Part shown: in pieces, positions 49,821-62,353 of the stretch
Layout of the letters: every line of letters starts with the position of its first letter
Numbering within the stretch: position 1 is the stretch's first letter
Source: Juglans regia
Lineage: Eukaryota > Streptophyta > Magnoliopsida > Fagales > Juglandaceae
Length of the DNA stretch: 64,000 nucleotides
Assembly (NCBI RefSeq): GCF_001411555.2
Contig: NC_049901.1
Span: forward strand, 8,442,681 to 8,506,680
Direction of reading: 5' to 3'
Translations under genes and position numbers: made by a program
Notes under the pieces: model-generated
Seen by the model: the letters and a program-made list of their open reading frames with translations, nothing else
What the model was told of the DNA's origin: nothing
The model's database searches: none

Positions 49821-52369
49821 CTTGGGCCTCTCCAAAAGGCTCTCCCATAATGACTGCATATCCGAGGACAGTTTCTTTCATTGCAGTTTCAGTAGCAGGA
49901 TTGGCATTCTTCTTAATGTTTGCTTCCTGGATACTAGTCTCATTCCCAATTGGTTCCACCGTTCGGGGGTATTTCTATGGTGTTGATACCTCAGAGAAGA
50001 TGGATCTGTTGTTCTCTCCAGGCAATCAGACTAACATTAATCCACGTGTTGATAACAATGAGGATATAGCTGTTAAGGACACACCGGCCGAGTCAAACTT
50101 ACAAGTGTCTATGAGCTCAACTGGTCCTCTGAGAGATGCAATGGATTTGTCCTCTGGGACTAATCCACAAGTGCTCGTGAGTACAAGTGATGCATCAGTT
50201 GATTCAAAAACCACAGAGACAAAACATGTTGAATCAACTGTTCCAGTATTGTCCAATTCACAACCGTCTGTGAGATCAAATGGTCCCTTGGTGGAAAACA
50301 ATACAAAAGTGGTTCATAAGAATTTGCCCCCCGAGTCTAATTCACAGATGCCCATGAGTTCACCTGGTTCTACAGTTGATTTGGAGAACAAGGAGGTGAC
50401 AGATTTAATGGCACCTCTTCCTGCATCTTCTGTTTCAAGAAAAGAGGAGGATGCCAAGCCTAGTTCCAAGACAACGAATGTTGAGCTAAAAGAGCCCATT
50501 TCTCCAAGTTTGCTGAATAAGTTTGATTCTATAGATATGGGATCAAATGATTCTACAACTTCTTCTGATTCCAAATCAGGGGCTGCGCCAAGTTTATCTA
50601 GTCTGCCCAGCAAGGCTACTGAGAATGCGTCAGTATATTCAGGTACCCTCAATGTTCATTTTATTTTTACTTAGTTACTTCATCACTTATCAAATTATCA
50701 TCACGTCGGTTTATCATGTTTACCTGGAAATGTAATTAGCTATCGTTACTTTGTTTATCTGACAGCTATTCATTGACTGACTGAACATCAAATTTGACTT
50801 TGTGCCGCTAGTTTTCTGAACTTTCCTGATATAGTTACAAACTCTTCTGTCATAAAAAAGATCAAGAATCAATAGACGACAAATTAGTGATTCTCCCTAG
50901 TTAGATAACCATCACCATGCTGTTCATAACTATTGCTATGCCCATTATGGCATGTCCCTCATATTTAAACCAATACTAAAGGCCCATCATGAGCTAAATT
51001 GCTCCATTGTTGAGACCAGTATTACTTTTTCTTTTTCTTTTTTCCCTTTTGTTTCTTCTTCAAATGCCTTTAGTTTGTGCTTTCATTTTCCATTCTGCAG
51101 GCTGTGATCTGTACCAGGGAAGTTGGTTTTATGATACATCAGGGCCATTATACACAAACAATACATGCCCTGTATTGACGCAGATGCAGAATTGCCAGGG
51201 GAATGGGAGGCCTGACAAGGACTATGAGAATTGGCGATGGAAGCCTTTTCAGTGTGACCTCCCCCGATTTGATGCAAAGGAATTTTTAGAGTTAATGAGA
51301 GGGAAGACCCTAGCTTTCATTGGTGACTCAGTTGCTCGAAACCAGATGGAATCAATGCTGTGTATTCTCTGGCAGGTAATTACCTATCTTTTTAAGTTAG
51401 TAATTTTAGAAGATATATTTTTGGCCATTCGCAAATCACAATTTTATTTTCTGAAATATTTTCGATTTGCATTATATCTGATGGTTCCGTTTTCAAGTCT
51501 TGGATTATTCTTTTTCCCCCCATGTGATCCTGAAAGAAAGTATTGCGGAATATTTTCAGGTAGAAGCTCCTAAAAACCGAGGGAACCGCAAAATGCAACG
51601 GTATTTTTTCAAGTCAACATCTGTAACGATTGTTCGGATATGGTCCTCATGGCTTGTGAAGCAAACGTCTGCACCATTTGACTTTGCTCCAGAGGGAGTG
51701 ACCAAGCTCTTTCTTGATGCCCCTGATGATAATCTCATGGAATTTATCCCAAAGTTTGATGTGGTCGTTATATCTTCTGGCCATTGGTTTGCCAAGCAGT
51801 CAGTTTATGTCTTGAATAACGAGATTGTTGGAGGACAGTTGTGGTGGCCTGACAAGTCTCGGCATATGAAGGTTAATAGTGTAGAAGCATTTGGGATATC
51901 TGTTGAGACAATTCTTACTTCTCTTGTTACACATCCAAATTATACAGGGATTACAATTGTTCGTTCCTTTTCTCCTGATCATTACGAGGGTGGGGCCTGG
52001 AATACAGGTGGATCATGCACTGGAAAGACAAGGCCACTTGCAATTGGTGAGTTGGTAGAGAATGGATTCACAGAAACAATGCATAAAAAACAGGTCGCTG
52101 GTTTCAATGGTGCAATTAAGAAGGCAACAAACAAATCAAAGTTGAGGTTGATGGATATCACCGAAGCCTTTGGGTACCGCCATGATGGACATCCAGGACC
52201 ATATCGAAGCCCTGATCCAAACAAGATCACAAAACGTGGCCCGGATGGGAAGCCACCTCCACAGGATTGCTTGCACTGGTGCATGCCAGGCCCAGTTGAT
52301 ACCTGGAATGAACTTGTGTTTGAAATCACAAGGAGAGAATATGAGAGCAGTAAGAGCTTTCCATCATGA
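49817..52369 (+). CDS. TBL-family polysaccharide O-acetyltransferase (TBL16/TBL17, YLS7-like)
   Basis: Three coding exons: 49817-50642, 51101-51375 and 51560-52369, joined by GT-AG introns with matching phase to give 636 aa. Residues 19-43 form the single membrane anchor of a type II Golgi protein (AVSVAGLAFFLMFASWILVS), followed by the segment FPIGSTVRGYFYGVD, which I associate with the YLS7/TBL16 subgroup. A long Ser/Thr/Asn-rich linker of about 220 residues follows. The TBL domain starts at CDLYQGSWFYD (residue 277). The catalytic GDS lies at 350-352 (FIGDSVARNQ) and the DxxH at 603-606 (DCLHWCMPGPVDTW). Family members acetylate cell-wall polysaccharides such as xylan in the Golgi; the substrate here is unknown. 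The linker makes it longer than the ~500 aa I associate with this group. A leader intron and a two-codon uORF precede it. All key residues are present, so it is probably functional. Confidence 0.9.
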
Positions 52370-53943
52370 GATTTTTTTTTTTTTTAATTTATTTATGGCC
52401 AAGCAGAGCTGGCATTGTTGTGTTTCTGTAATTATAACGGCATCCAGTAGGTTTAATTTATACTCAGGAGGTGGAAAATTTTTTCTATTTGTTCTTTCAG
52501 TTTTGAAAATTCATTATAGAGAAGTGATTATTGTTACAGATGGGGAGGACCAGCGACTGGTTTATTTAATAGTTCTTCCTCCTGTACTCTAAAAGAAACA
52601 GAGTGCTGCTCTACTTCTGGCAATACTCGTAGAGAAACAGAGTACGGTTTACTTCTTGTAATATTTTTCCATATATAAATTCAGAGCTGTTCCTATGTTT
52701 CAGTTATATGCTTTTATTGAATGTTTAATATGATAAATATCAAAATCATATATATTTTCAATTTGAAAGTGATAAATACAAGTGTGACAAAAAGTTCAAA
52801 TCAAAGGTGCATTGAAAGTGGAAATGAGTTCCGGACGTGTGGTGTTGTTCTGTGAAAGGTGTTTCAGGTACCATGGCAAGTTTATTGCTGCCTGCTTCCT
52901 GCCATTGGAAAAGCAAAGCAATTTTCTAGTACCATCAATTTTTCAAGCCGGTCTTACACAGGAACCAGTGGTAGAGGTGTCTTCAATGGGTGCAAATGGC
53001 TGTAATTCTTTATATTTGAAGAATATCTGTCATTTTGCACGGCTTTTTTTTTTTTCTTCCCTTGAGCAAAGGCCATTTACTAATGTCCCCCGATTTCACA
53101 TCAATGTTTTGAATACCGTTTCGATCGAGGCATTAAAACGAGATATTTCGATACCAATACTGTTTTGGAATAGTTTATATACGAATAAATTATATATATA
53201 TATAAATTATAAACAGTCTGATTTGAATTGGAGGTCCAAAAATGAATCTACAGTTTGAAAAAATAAAAAATAAATAAAAACGAAAGAAAATAAAGGCCGA
53301 AATCTGTATATTGGCCTATACAGGCCAAAATTATGACCATTACGAAATAATATACTTCTCTATACCAGCTATTCAGCCGATACTACATATTTCGACCGTA
53401 CCGACTAGTATGAAACTAAATTCAAAACATTGTTTCACATATCACAAAAGAAAATTAGTGCACTCATTTTCCTTTAAAACGGATGCAAACTTCTGGGCTG
53501 TGAACTGTAGCCCAGACCCATGATCACTGGACTTGGATGGAAAGGACTTGGGTCCGAGGACCCAGATCTCTGCTTTCCAAACGTTGTCTTTATTTTTAAA
53601 AACATGGCAGCTGTTGATCATAAAGCTCGAGACAAAATAAAGATCGGTTTAAATTTACTCAAATTTCTGGCAATAAATTCATCATTAGTTATAACTTTGG
53701 AAATGTCTCCAATAATTAATCAAATAGCACATTAGAAATATTTGTAGGGCTGCTTGGAGACTACAATTAAAATAATTTCTCAGCAGAAAAAGTAATTTAT
53801 AAAATTTCTTTTTGGGTTTGGAATAAGTTAATTCAAAGTGACTCAAATTCTGACTCGAGAAAAAAAAAAAAAAAAAAAAAAAAAAGGTGATGCTACTTAA
53901 TATTATGAATTTGTCATTTTCAATTCACCAGTTGATATAGTGT
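52370..53943. other. TBL 3' region and gene-free DNA
   Basis: The first ~320 bp are probable 3' UTR. Beyond are short frames without family features, an A-rich tract at 53860-53886, and TTTCGATCGAGGC/ATATTTCGATACC words near 53115-53155 and 53390 that suggest an old repeat. Confidence 0.45.
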
Positions 53944-54523
53944 TAGAACTGTAATCGAGCACAGTAAGCCGGTCTTTGGCTTGCCGAGCTCGGCTCGACT
54001 CAAAATATTCAAGCTCGAGATTTTTTTTTATTGTTTGTTTGGATTCAATTCAATAAACTAAACTCTCAATTCGATCTTGTCTCACAAACGAATTCGAATC
54101 GAACTCGAATTGTTTATTTTTTCTTTTTTAAATAAGATTTAATAATTAATAAATTAAATAGATAGATAAATAAAAGATATAATATTGAATTTATACAACT
54201 GACAAATAGAACCCCTATTGAATTATAAAATCTTAAAATTTTTATAAATAATTAAAATATATAACTAGTTGATATTTATCCAAAATAACAATATATTATA
54301 TGTCTACATATATTATTAATACATACACTTAATATGATAATATATATCTATTTCATATATGATTCTCACATTCTAATATATGAAATTATTAAGTTTTATC
54401 AATTAATTCTTATACAAATTATAAAATACACTTATAATAAGTATATTCACTATACAGGCATAAGTAATTAAATTACATATTATATATTTAATTATAAAAG
54501 TGATATGCTTATATTATTAGCTA

Positions 54524-54580
54524 CAATCCTGCTACATACCACCGGGTGGTATCCCCGCCGCGGCTTCGCGAGTTGCCACG
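54524..54580 (+). repeat. Left TIR of the MULE
   Basis: CAATCCTGCTACATACCACC then GGTGGTATCCCCGCCGCGGC. It contains an internal small palindrome ATACCACC/GGTGGTAT. Confidence 0.7.
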
Positions 54581-54689
54581 TCAGTTAATTTAAAAAAAAA
54601 AAAAAAAGAAAAAAAGAAGCACGAAACATACTCACGCGGGAGGAGGGAATTCATTTCCTTTTGGTTTGAAGAAAGCAGAGCCCCCCAAA

Positions 54690-56356
54690 CCCAGATCTGA
54701 GCTGCGCGCGGTCTTCGACGGGATCCACGGTCTTCTCTTGCAGTGACCTCTTCTGGGTAAGACGTAAGAATTTGCTGCTCATTTGTTAGATTTTAGTTCC
54801 CATTTTCTGGGTTGGTGGGTTTTAGAGGTCTTCCATCTGCCGTTTATAAAATCAAACTAAAACTCCAAGCTTTATAAAATCAAGATCTCCGACCATAATG
54901 TCTGTCACATTGTTTAGCTGCTGCTTGGTTGGTATATATTAGGGTGAATGCATTTACTATTTGTCCCGAAAAATAGTTTGCATATTTCTATTTGTCCCGA
55001 AAAAGAAAAAGAAAATATTTGCATATTTCTATTTGTCCCGAAAAAGAAAAAGAAAATATTTGTTTTGAGTTAATGAGTACTACTAGAAATGTTTTTCTAT
55101 CTTGGATTTTACCATCTTGTATGTAGTAGATGAATGTTTGTTTTGATTGTAATAAATTCAAGACACTCTGCAAAGGATCCTCTCTAGCTTAGTTAATAAA
55201 TTTTGGTAGAAACTCAGGACAACATCCATTAAAATCAAGTTCATATCTGACCGATACAATTTGAATTAGCTAAATTCGTATGTCTTGTTTTTCTATCTTG
55301 TATTTAATCAAAATACACTCAACAACCGATATGATTAAAGTATCAGTTCTGCTACATACCATTTTGAGTTAGAGTTAATGGTAAAATTCTATTGGATTTA
55401 ATCATATCGGTGGTATGTACTTCGTACTGATACTTTAGCTGCTGCTTGGTTGGTATATATTAGGGTGAATGCATTTACTGTGGCAGCTGTTTGATTGGGT
55501 CTTGTGGAGCCGATGCTGCACTGTCAAGTGATTAATGTTTGTTTTTTGGTGGAGTTGTCACCAAGTTATTTAATTAATGTGCTTGTTTTTTGCCATGTAT
55601 TTTGTGGTTCCTCTTGTTTATCAGTATTGGTTGCAAATTAACATAGCTTGATCATGTAAATTATTAGATCTACTTCACGATTAAAAAGTTTTATAATCTG
55701 ATGTTTATACAGACCAAGCATTTCTACTTCATACTTGCGAAATGAAAAGAACTGACCATCTTCTTACCTTTTTTATCTATTTTTTATTGAGAGAGATCAC
55801 ACAATCAAGCTGGCAGTGCTGAGTTTGATTTGGATTTTTCACCTTCTCTAGGTTTTACTCCAATGACACGGGATGTCCCACACTCGATCATAAAGTATAA
55901 TTCGTTGGATTTTGTATTGGAAGATAATCAATGAGATCCGTCGTTACTTCACTACTCATTATGAGATGTGATTATATGTGCATTTTCGATCCCTTCCACG
56001 GTTTTATAAGATGGACTTATTGCTTAATGGTGGGTACTGGGTTATATGTGATGTACAACTTTGTTTTAGCTGTACCTACTGATGAACAAAAGTATTTGCA
56101 TAGTTTTCACTGGGAAAATATCTTTGTTTTCCTCTTATGAGGGGAAGCAACATATGCACACCATATAGATACAATAAAAAAAAAAAAGTGTGGTGTTTGA
56201 GATGCTTGAAACATACAGATGGCAGTTGTTTAATTAGCATTGAAAGCATATTAATTGTTTGGCCGCCTTTGCATGATAGTTTATTTTTTCCCAGCTATAA
56301 AAACCCACCTGCTGAATGTCAATTGGCTGTCTTGATAGCTTATACTAATTTTCAGA
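54690..56356 (+). other. Leader exon and leader intron of the MULE transposase gene
   Basis: A GC-richer segment (54690-54757) ends at a good donor CTGG|GTAAGACG. The next strong acceptor, TTTTCAG at 56349-56355, lies one base before the transposase ATG. That would make a 1.6-kb leader intron. It contains a 46-bp tandem repeat (CTATTTGTCCCG units, 54955-55065) and a direct repeat of GCTGCTTGGTTGGTATATAT at about 54920 and 55440. Confidence 0.45.
55336..55436. repeat. Inverted-repeat element resembling the MULE end
   Basis: AAAGTATCAGTTCTGCTACA on the left pairs with TACTGATACTTT on the right, about 100 bp in all. The left arm word CTGCTACATACCA matches the MULE left TIR. Confidence 0.4.
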
Positions 56357-59300
56357 ATGGGAAACGAAAAAGAACAGCCAAGTATGCAAACATTATCTAG
56401 CTCAAATCCCCCATCCGAGGTATGTATGTTATACGATTTAATATATCAATGACATTGGTATTGTTGAGTCGATATTTATTTCAAAAATACATCAATAACT
56501 TTATCTAATAACATGTTAGGCCATACCAATAACTAGTCCAAATATCCCAAATTACATGCCGGGTTACTTTGGACCAGTGCCTACGTGGTCACCGACTTTT
56601 CTACCATATCCGGTTGGCAACCAATATCCAATCAACATACAGGTGGTGATAACTGATTAGGATTTATTCTTAATAAGTTGGTTTCTTTGCACCTATTAAA
56701 AAAAAATAAGTTGGCTTCTTTGTAGGAATTTAATTGCAAACTTTTTGTGTTTATTGCAGAATGCTGGTTATCCATTTGAACATATCATGGAACCGCCGGC
56801 TCCTATCAGCAATACAAGCTCCGCCACAAGCAGAATAATTGGTTCAGAGGATAATAGACCTGATGGTGGGGAAACTGAAGCGCCATGTGGATCCCCTAGA
56901 GCTGAAGAATGTACTGAGGATAGACCAAGTCCTACAGAACCTGAAGATGGCAGTGCTGAGAAATCTCAGAATGTCCAAGTGGATGATGATGATACAATTG
57001 AAGAGCCAAAATCGGGAATGGAGTTTAATTCATTTGAAGATTTATTAAGTTATTATAAGGAATATGGTAAGAAATGCGGGTTTGGGGTGATGACAAAACG
57101 GACCGAGAGGGGAGAAGATGAGTCTGTTAGATACGTCACCCTTGCTTGTGCTCGCGGTGGGAAGGCCCGGAATAGGACGTTAAATGTTGCCAACCCACGT
57201 CCGACAGGGAAAACTGAATGTAAGGCAAAGATTAATGCCTTAAGGCAAGATGGTGTGCTTCGGTTGACGACAGTACATAATATCCATAACCACGGCCTCA
57301 GTCCAAAGAAATCCCGTTTCTTTCGATGCAATAGAGAAGTTAGTGATGCCGTAAAAAGGGTCCTTGATACAAATGATTTGGCTGGCATCCGAACGAATAA
57401 GAGTTACGGCTCTCTTGTTGTTGGCACGGGTGGATTTGAGAACCTCCCATTTTTGGAAAAGGATTGTCGTAATTATATTGACAAGGCCAGACATTTACGA
57501 CTTGGAGCAGGTGGTGCTGGAGCGCTCCGGGATTACTTTTTACGGATGCAGTACAAAAATCCTGGGTTCTTTTATATGATGGATATAGATGATGAGGGGA
57601 GGTTAAAAAATGTCTTCTGGGCAGACCCTCGTAGTAGAACAGCGTACCAAGATTTTGGTGACGTGGTCACATTCGACACCACGTACCTAACGAATCGATA
57701 TGGGATGCCCTTTGCACCATTTGTTGGTGTAAACCACCATGGACAGTCAATTTTGTTGGGGGCAGGTCTGATTTCCAGTGAGGATACCGAGACCTTTGTG
57801 TGGTTATTCGAGACATGGTTGCAATGCATGGATGGTATCGCTCCGAAGGCTATTATCACTGATCAGGATAGAGCGATGAAAAATGCGATTGCAATTGTTT
57901 TCCCAAAAACCCGGCATAGATTTTGTCTTTGGCATATACTAAAGAAAGTCCCCGAGAAGCTTGGCTCATATAGTTCGTACAAAACTGGGATGAAAAATGC
58001 ATTGATGAAATGTGTCTACGACACTCAACTTGTTGATGAGTTTGAGAAATGTTGGGATCAGTTGATTAACACTTACAACTTACATGAGAATGCGTGGTTG
58101 CAAAGCCTATATGTTGAGCGTGAACATTGGGTACCGGCATTTCTGAAGGAGTGTTTTTGGGCTGGAATGAGTACAACGCAGCGAAGCGAGAGCATGAATG
58201 CATTTTTTGATGGTTATGTTCATGCTAGAACAAACTTGAAGGAGTTTGTAGACCAATTTGATAATGCGTTGAAAAAAAAGATTGAGAATGAAAATCTTGC
58301 GGACTTCCAGTCATTTAATGCCACAATCCCCTGTATATCTAGATCTCCGATTGAAAAGAGGTTTCAAGAGTTGTACACGAATGCTAAATTTAAGGAAGTT
58401 CAGCAGCAAGTCAACGGCATCATTGACTTGAATCCAAAGTTACATAAAAGTGATGGTGCAGTAAAAATATACATGGTAGAGGATGAAGTTTGTTTTGAAG
58501 AGTTCACTAAGCCGGTTACCCATTTTGTGAACTTTAGTGGCGAAGATGCAGTTGCAAAGTGCTCTTGTGGATTATTTGAGATGAGGGGGATATTGTGTCG
58601 GCATATTTTGGCCGTATTCAGGTGTAACGATATTAAAGTTTTGCCAGAAATGTACATTTTAGATCGATGGAGGAAAGATATTAAAAGGCGATACACATTA
58701 ATTCACAGCAGCTACGATGGAGGGGAACAACGGGCAGATTGTAATAGATATTCACGTCTTTTAAATATCTGTTATAAGATGATTACTCTCGCATCAGGTT
58801 CGAGAGAGCATACTGAGGATGCGAGTTCTAAGTTAACGGCAATGATTGATTTGTATCGTGCCAATCAAGAACCCCCGTCGATGACTCAAATTGGTTCCAA
58901 TGTTGATAGTACGGCAAAGGATACTACGGTTGGTGGTTCGAGGGAAGTACGTAGTCCGCGTGTTGTGCGAGGTAAAGGCAGACCTCCATCTTTAAGGAGA
59001 GCATCCAGGATGGAGATAGACATGCGAAAAGCTAAAGCAAAGACCAAGAAAGCACCAACAAAGGGGAAGCGTAAAGAGGTGATGATATTTTAATATCTGC
59101 TTTTTATTTATATTTTGTTCACGAAGAATGCCTAGTTAATGTAATTTGTTTTTTAAATAATTATTAGCGGGATGGAGGAGATACCCAAGTCGTGGATAGA
59201 GGAGATACACCAACCGTAGAAGTATGCAGGAATCTATTTGGCCCTTCTGAGATGGTATATTAAAAAACTTATATACAAACTAATTACAAATTTCCATTGT

Positions 59301-59530
59301 TTCGCTATATACTCAACAATATTGATTTCTAGCAGGCTGTTCCAGAAAGAGAAAGCGTGGCTATAGATGTTACTGGAACCCAACCCCGAGAAATAGTGAT
59401 GCAGAGTCAAGAAAGTGTAAGTGGTTGATAGCTTTTTTTTCAACTTTATAGAAGTTACCTGAAACAACTATTTTTTGTTGTTTATTCTTTACAGATTCAA
59501 TTTGGATTAGATGGATCACAACCGTTGTAA
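56357..59530 (+). CDS. FAR1/MULE transposase with SWIM zinc finger
   Basis: Six exons, all in phase 0: 56357-56419, 56520-56642, 56760-59078, 59168-59254, 59336-59416 and 59495-59530, giving 902 aa. Every junction is GT-AG and the frame stays open across them, which supports the model; reading on past 59078 instead stops at 59093. Domains: FAR1-type DNA-binding zinc finger at ~157-240 (C192, C216, H238, H240); MULE transposase domain at ~300-545 with D368 in VVTFDTTY, D430 in IITDQDRAM and E539 in TTQRSESMNAFF; SWIM finger at 663-677 (CSCG...CRH); and a basic tail. It should cut and join element ends in the nucleus. Host FAR1/FHY3-like factors share this architecture, but location inside TIRs with a 9-bp duplication favours a transposon gene. 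The start codon lies one base after a leader-intron acceptor. Confidence 0.9.
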
Positions 59531-60703
59531 TGATGGGTTCCACACTCAACTTTTTGTGTATTGAATGTATTGCAAGGGTACTTTTTTATTTTGAATGTAT
59601 TTGAGGGAGGGACTTTGTTGTAACCATGGTGTAACGATATATTTTGTGTATTTGATGGAACATGGTGGTGAGAATGGTTATATTTCACTTGGCATCCTAT
59701 TAGAAAGATTAATACTCAGTTGCAAAATATTTTCATTGAAGTAAACTTGTTTCTTTATGATAATGATGTGGTTGATAATGTTCATGACCATGACATGGAG
59801 TGTTGGTAATTGGTGACTGGATGTTATTGTTGTATTAAAATTATTTGGGTCTTTAGGTGTTATTGGTGTACTGTTTATTTGGGTCTTTAGGTGTTATTGT
59901 TGAAGTTTTTAACAATCAGCCTTTCCAAAAACAAGTATAGCATATTAATTTTTATGTATGTATGTATAGCAAACCAAAGTCCAATATTTATCCTACTTTT
60001 TTTTATGGAAGTGTATGGAATGACCAATTAGATTTTAATGCAGATTTTAATGGTCTGGATTCCAGCGTGGCTATAATGTTGAACATTTTATTTATCCTTC
60101 ACACAGTTCTGAAACTAATACTTTCCCATACCAAGTTGACAGTAACTGTAAACTTTCCAAACGAATCACCTTGATGTCCAATAATACTTAGAACATTGAA
60201 TTGAATATTATCTCTTGTGAAAGAAAATCCTACAATCAATTAACCACCACCATCCATTCCCAAAATGGTTAAATGGTCAAGCAAGTTGAAACATAAAGAG
60301 ATTATAGACTTCTAGTTTGGACTTTGAACCATCTGAATCTAAACAAACCCATATAAAGAATCTAGATCAATCAATCCTAGATCCAGTAAATTTTTATTGC
60401 ACAGTTGGCATCCATAGTTAGGGACAAAATGGATAGACAATATTTTCTGCATCTGTTTCAAGTCCAATTCAAATGTAAGTTACTCATTCATTCCTGGTCT
60501 AGCATCTGTTTCACAAGCATTCATACATTCTCATAATCTCCACAGGTTACCATTTGAGAGACATGCTTTAAGTCCAATACAAACTTAAAACATGTATAAG
60601 TCCATTACAAACTTACAAGTTCAGTACAAGTCCAATACAAAGTTAAAACAATCCTACAAGTCCAATACCTAAACATAGAACTAACAACAATCCCAAATTA
60701 AAA
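59531..60703. other. Intergenic gap between the two convergent MULE genes
   Basis: AT-rich, presumably holding both 3' UTRs. A direct repeat TTTGGGTCTTTAGGTGTTAT occurs twice near 59850-59900, and AAGTCCAATACAA-type words repeat near 60570-60670. No further gene. Confidence 0.5.
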
Positions 60704-61303
60704 TTACTTATATAACACTAGGTAAAATACATGTACAAATGCAAAACAGCAATAAATCCTCAACAGCGTGCCTACACGGCAGATTTTAGCTTCTTGTGCA
60801 TTAAGCACCAACTCCTTTTGCATAACTTTGTCGCTTTTATTGGATAGTACCAATTGCACCCTCTCGAGGCGATCCACTATCTTACGCAGCTCAATCTCCC
60901 TCTTTTCAAGAACCTCGAGTATCTTCCCGACCTCTTTCTCTTTCTTTAACAGTTCATTCATTCTTTCTTCAACTTGTAGCTCAATCACTTCATTAGCATC
61001 CAACCACTTGAAGAACTTACAGTATGGTAAGCCCTGCTCATTTCATGCATATATTGTATTGTATTAGAGATGAATGAACTGTACATCATATTAAATTAAT
61101 ATATATAAAAAAATATTTTAGGGAACAAAAAATGTAGTTACCTGGGTATTGTACTTTGAACACCCTAAGAAGGGTCGTCTAGGATTTTTTGCAGTAGTTG
61201 ACCATTTCAATATGGCTTCGAGCTCGCAAAAGCACAATGATTTTCCCAAAGTACGTTTGGGAAAACATGAAGAAGATATTGATGAAGATGATGATGATGA
61301 CAT
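60704..61303 (-). CDS. GRF-type zinc-finger, coiled-coil, tail-anchored protein
   Basis: Two exons, 61142-61303 and 60704-61033, joined GT-AG in phase 0, giving 163 aa. After a Ser-rich start comes a GRF zinc finger with C24, C26, C48 and C59 (CFCELEAILKW, NPRRPFLGCSKYN, GLPYCKFFKWLD). Next are a charged coiled coil at ~68-135 (LLKKEKEVGKILEVLEKRE) and a hydrophobic C-terminal segment at ~142-161 (LLRIYCCFAFVHVFYLVL). GRF fingers bind single-stranded nucleic acid in topoisomerase III and APE2-type proteins; small plant GRF proteins with coiled coil and anchor are numerous and uncharacterised. It faces the transposase gene, ending about 1.2 kb from it, inside the same MULE. A role in transposition is inference. 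Its upstream region is a 284-bp tandem array that starts at its first codons. Confidence 0.82.
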
Positions 61304-62182
61304 TCAAATTGCAAAATATATCCTTAAACAGAATCAGAATCAAATGAATACATAATAATTGACTTGAAGACATGTCCTCTTAATACTAATAACCATGGGC
61401 AGTCAATTAATTACTCTCCAATCAAGTCGGGATGTTTCCCTCAATCACTTCAATCCAAACATAGTTAACTGCCCCATTTAATTCTAATGTGAAGATAAAT
61501 AAGAAAAAAATACTGCCCCTAATTCAAATGTAAGGTACAAAGTTAATGAAAAAGCAAAAAATTCAAATTGCAAACTATTTCCATAAACAGAATCAGAATC
61601 AAACATTAAAATCATCATTTACACCAAATGAATATATAATAATTGGCTTGAAGACATGTCCTCTTAATACTAATAACCATGGGCAGTCAATTAATTACTC
61701 TCCAATCAAGTCGGGATGTTTCCCTCAATCACTTCAATCCAAACATAGTTAACTGCCCCATTTAATTCTAATGTGAAGATAAATAAAAAAAAAATACTGC
61801 CCCTAATTCAAATGTAAGGTACAAAGTTAATGAAAAAGCAAAAAATTCAAATTGCAAACTATTTCCTTAAACAGAATCAGAATCAAACATTCAAATCATC
61901 ATTTACACCAAATGAATATATAATAATTGGCTTGAAGATATGTCCTCTTAATACTAATAACCATGGGCAGTCAATTAATTACTCTCCAATCAAGTCGGGA
62001 TGTTTCCCTCAATCACTTCAATCCAAACATAGTTAACTGCCCCATTTAATTCTAATGTGAAGATAAATAAATAAAAAATACTGCCCCTAATTCAAATGTA
62101 AGGTACAAAGTTAATGAAAAAGCAAAAAATTCAAATTGCAAACTATTTCCTTAAACAGAATCAAAATCAAACATTCAAATCA
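61300..62182. repeat. 284-bp tandem array upstream of the GRF gene
   Basis: The anchor AAAAAGCAAAAAATTCAAAT recurs at about 61547, 61831 and 62115. CAAGTCGGGATGTTTCCCTC recurs with the same 284-bp period. The first, partial unit overlaps the first codons of the GRF gene near 61300. Copies differ at only a few bases. Confidence 0.9.
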
Positions 62183-62353
62183 AGTAATGAATACTAAAAT
62201 CACAAGCACAAATTTGATTCATAAAAGTAAAAGCAACATACAGCGAAAACATGGGGGGTTAATCAAGCAGAGGAGGACCGTGTCCCGTCGCCGCCTCAGG
62301 GGTGAAGCACGGGGATGGAGCTTTGCGGGGTCGTGGAGAAGAGAGGACGGTTG

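Noticed and set aside
61546..62036. Two near-identical 68-codon frames that look like a duplicated small gene
   Set aside because: They are the same phase of successive 284-bp repeat units, and identity reflects the array.
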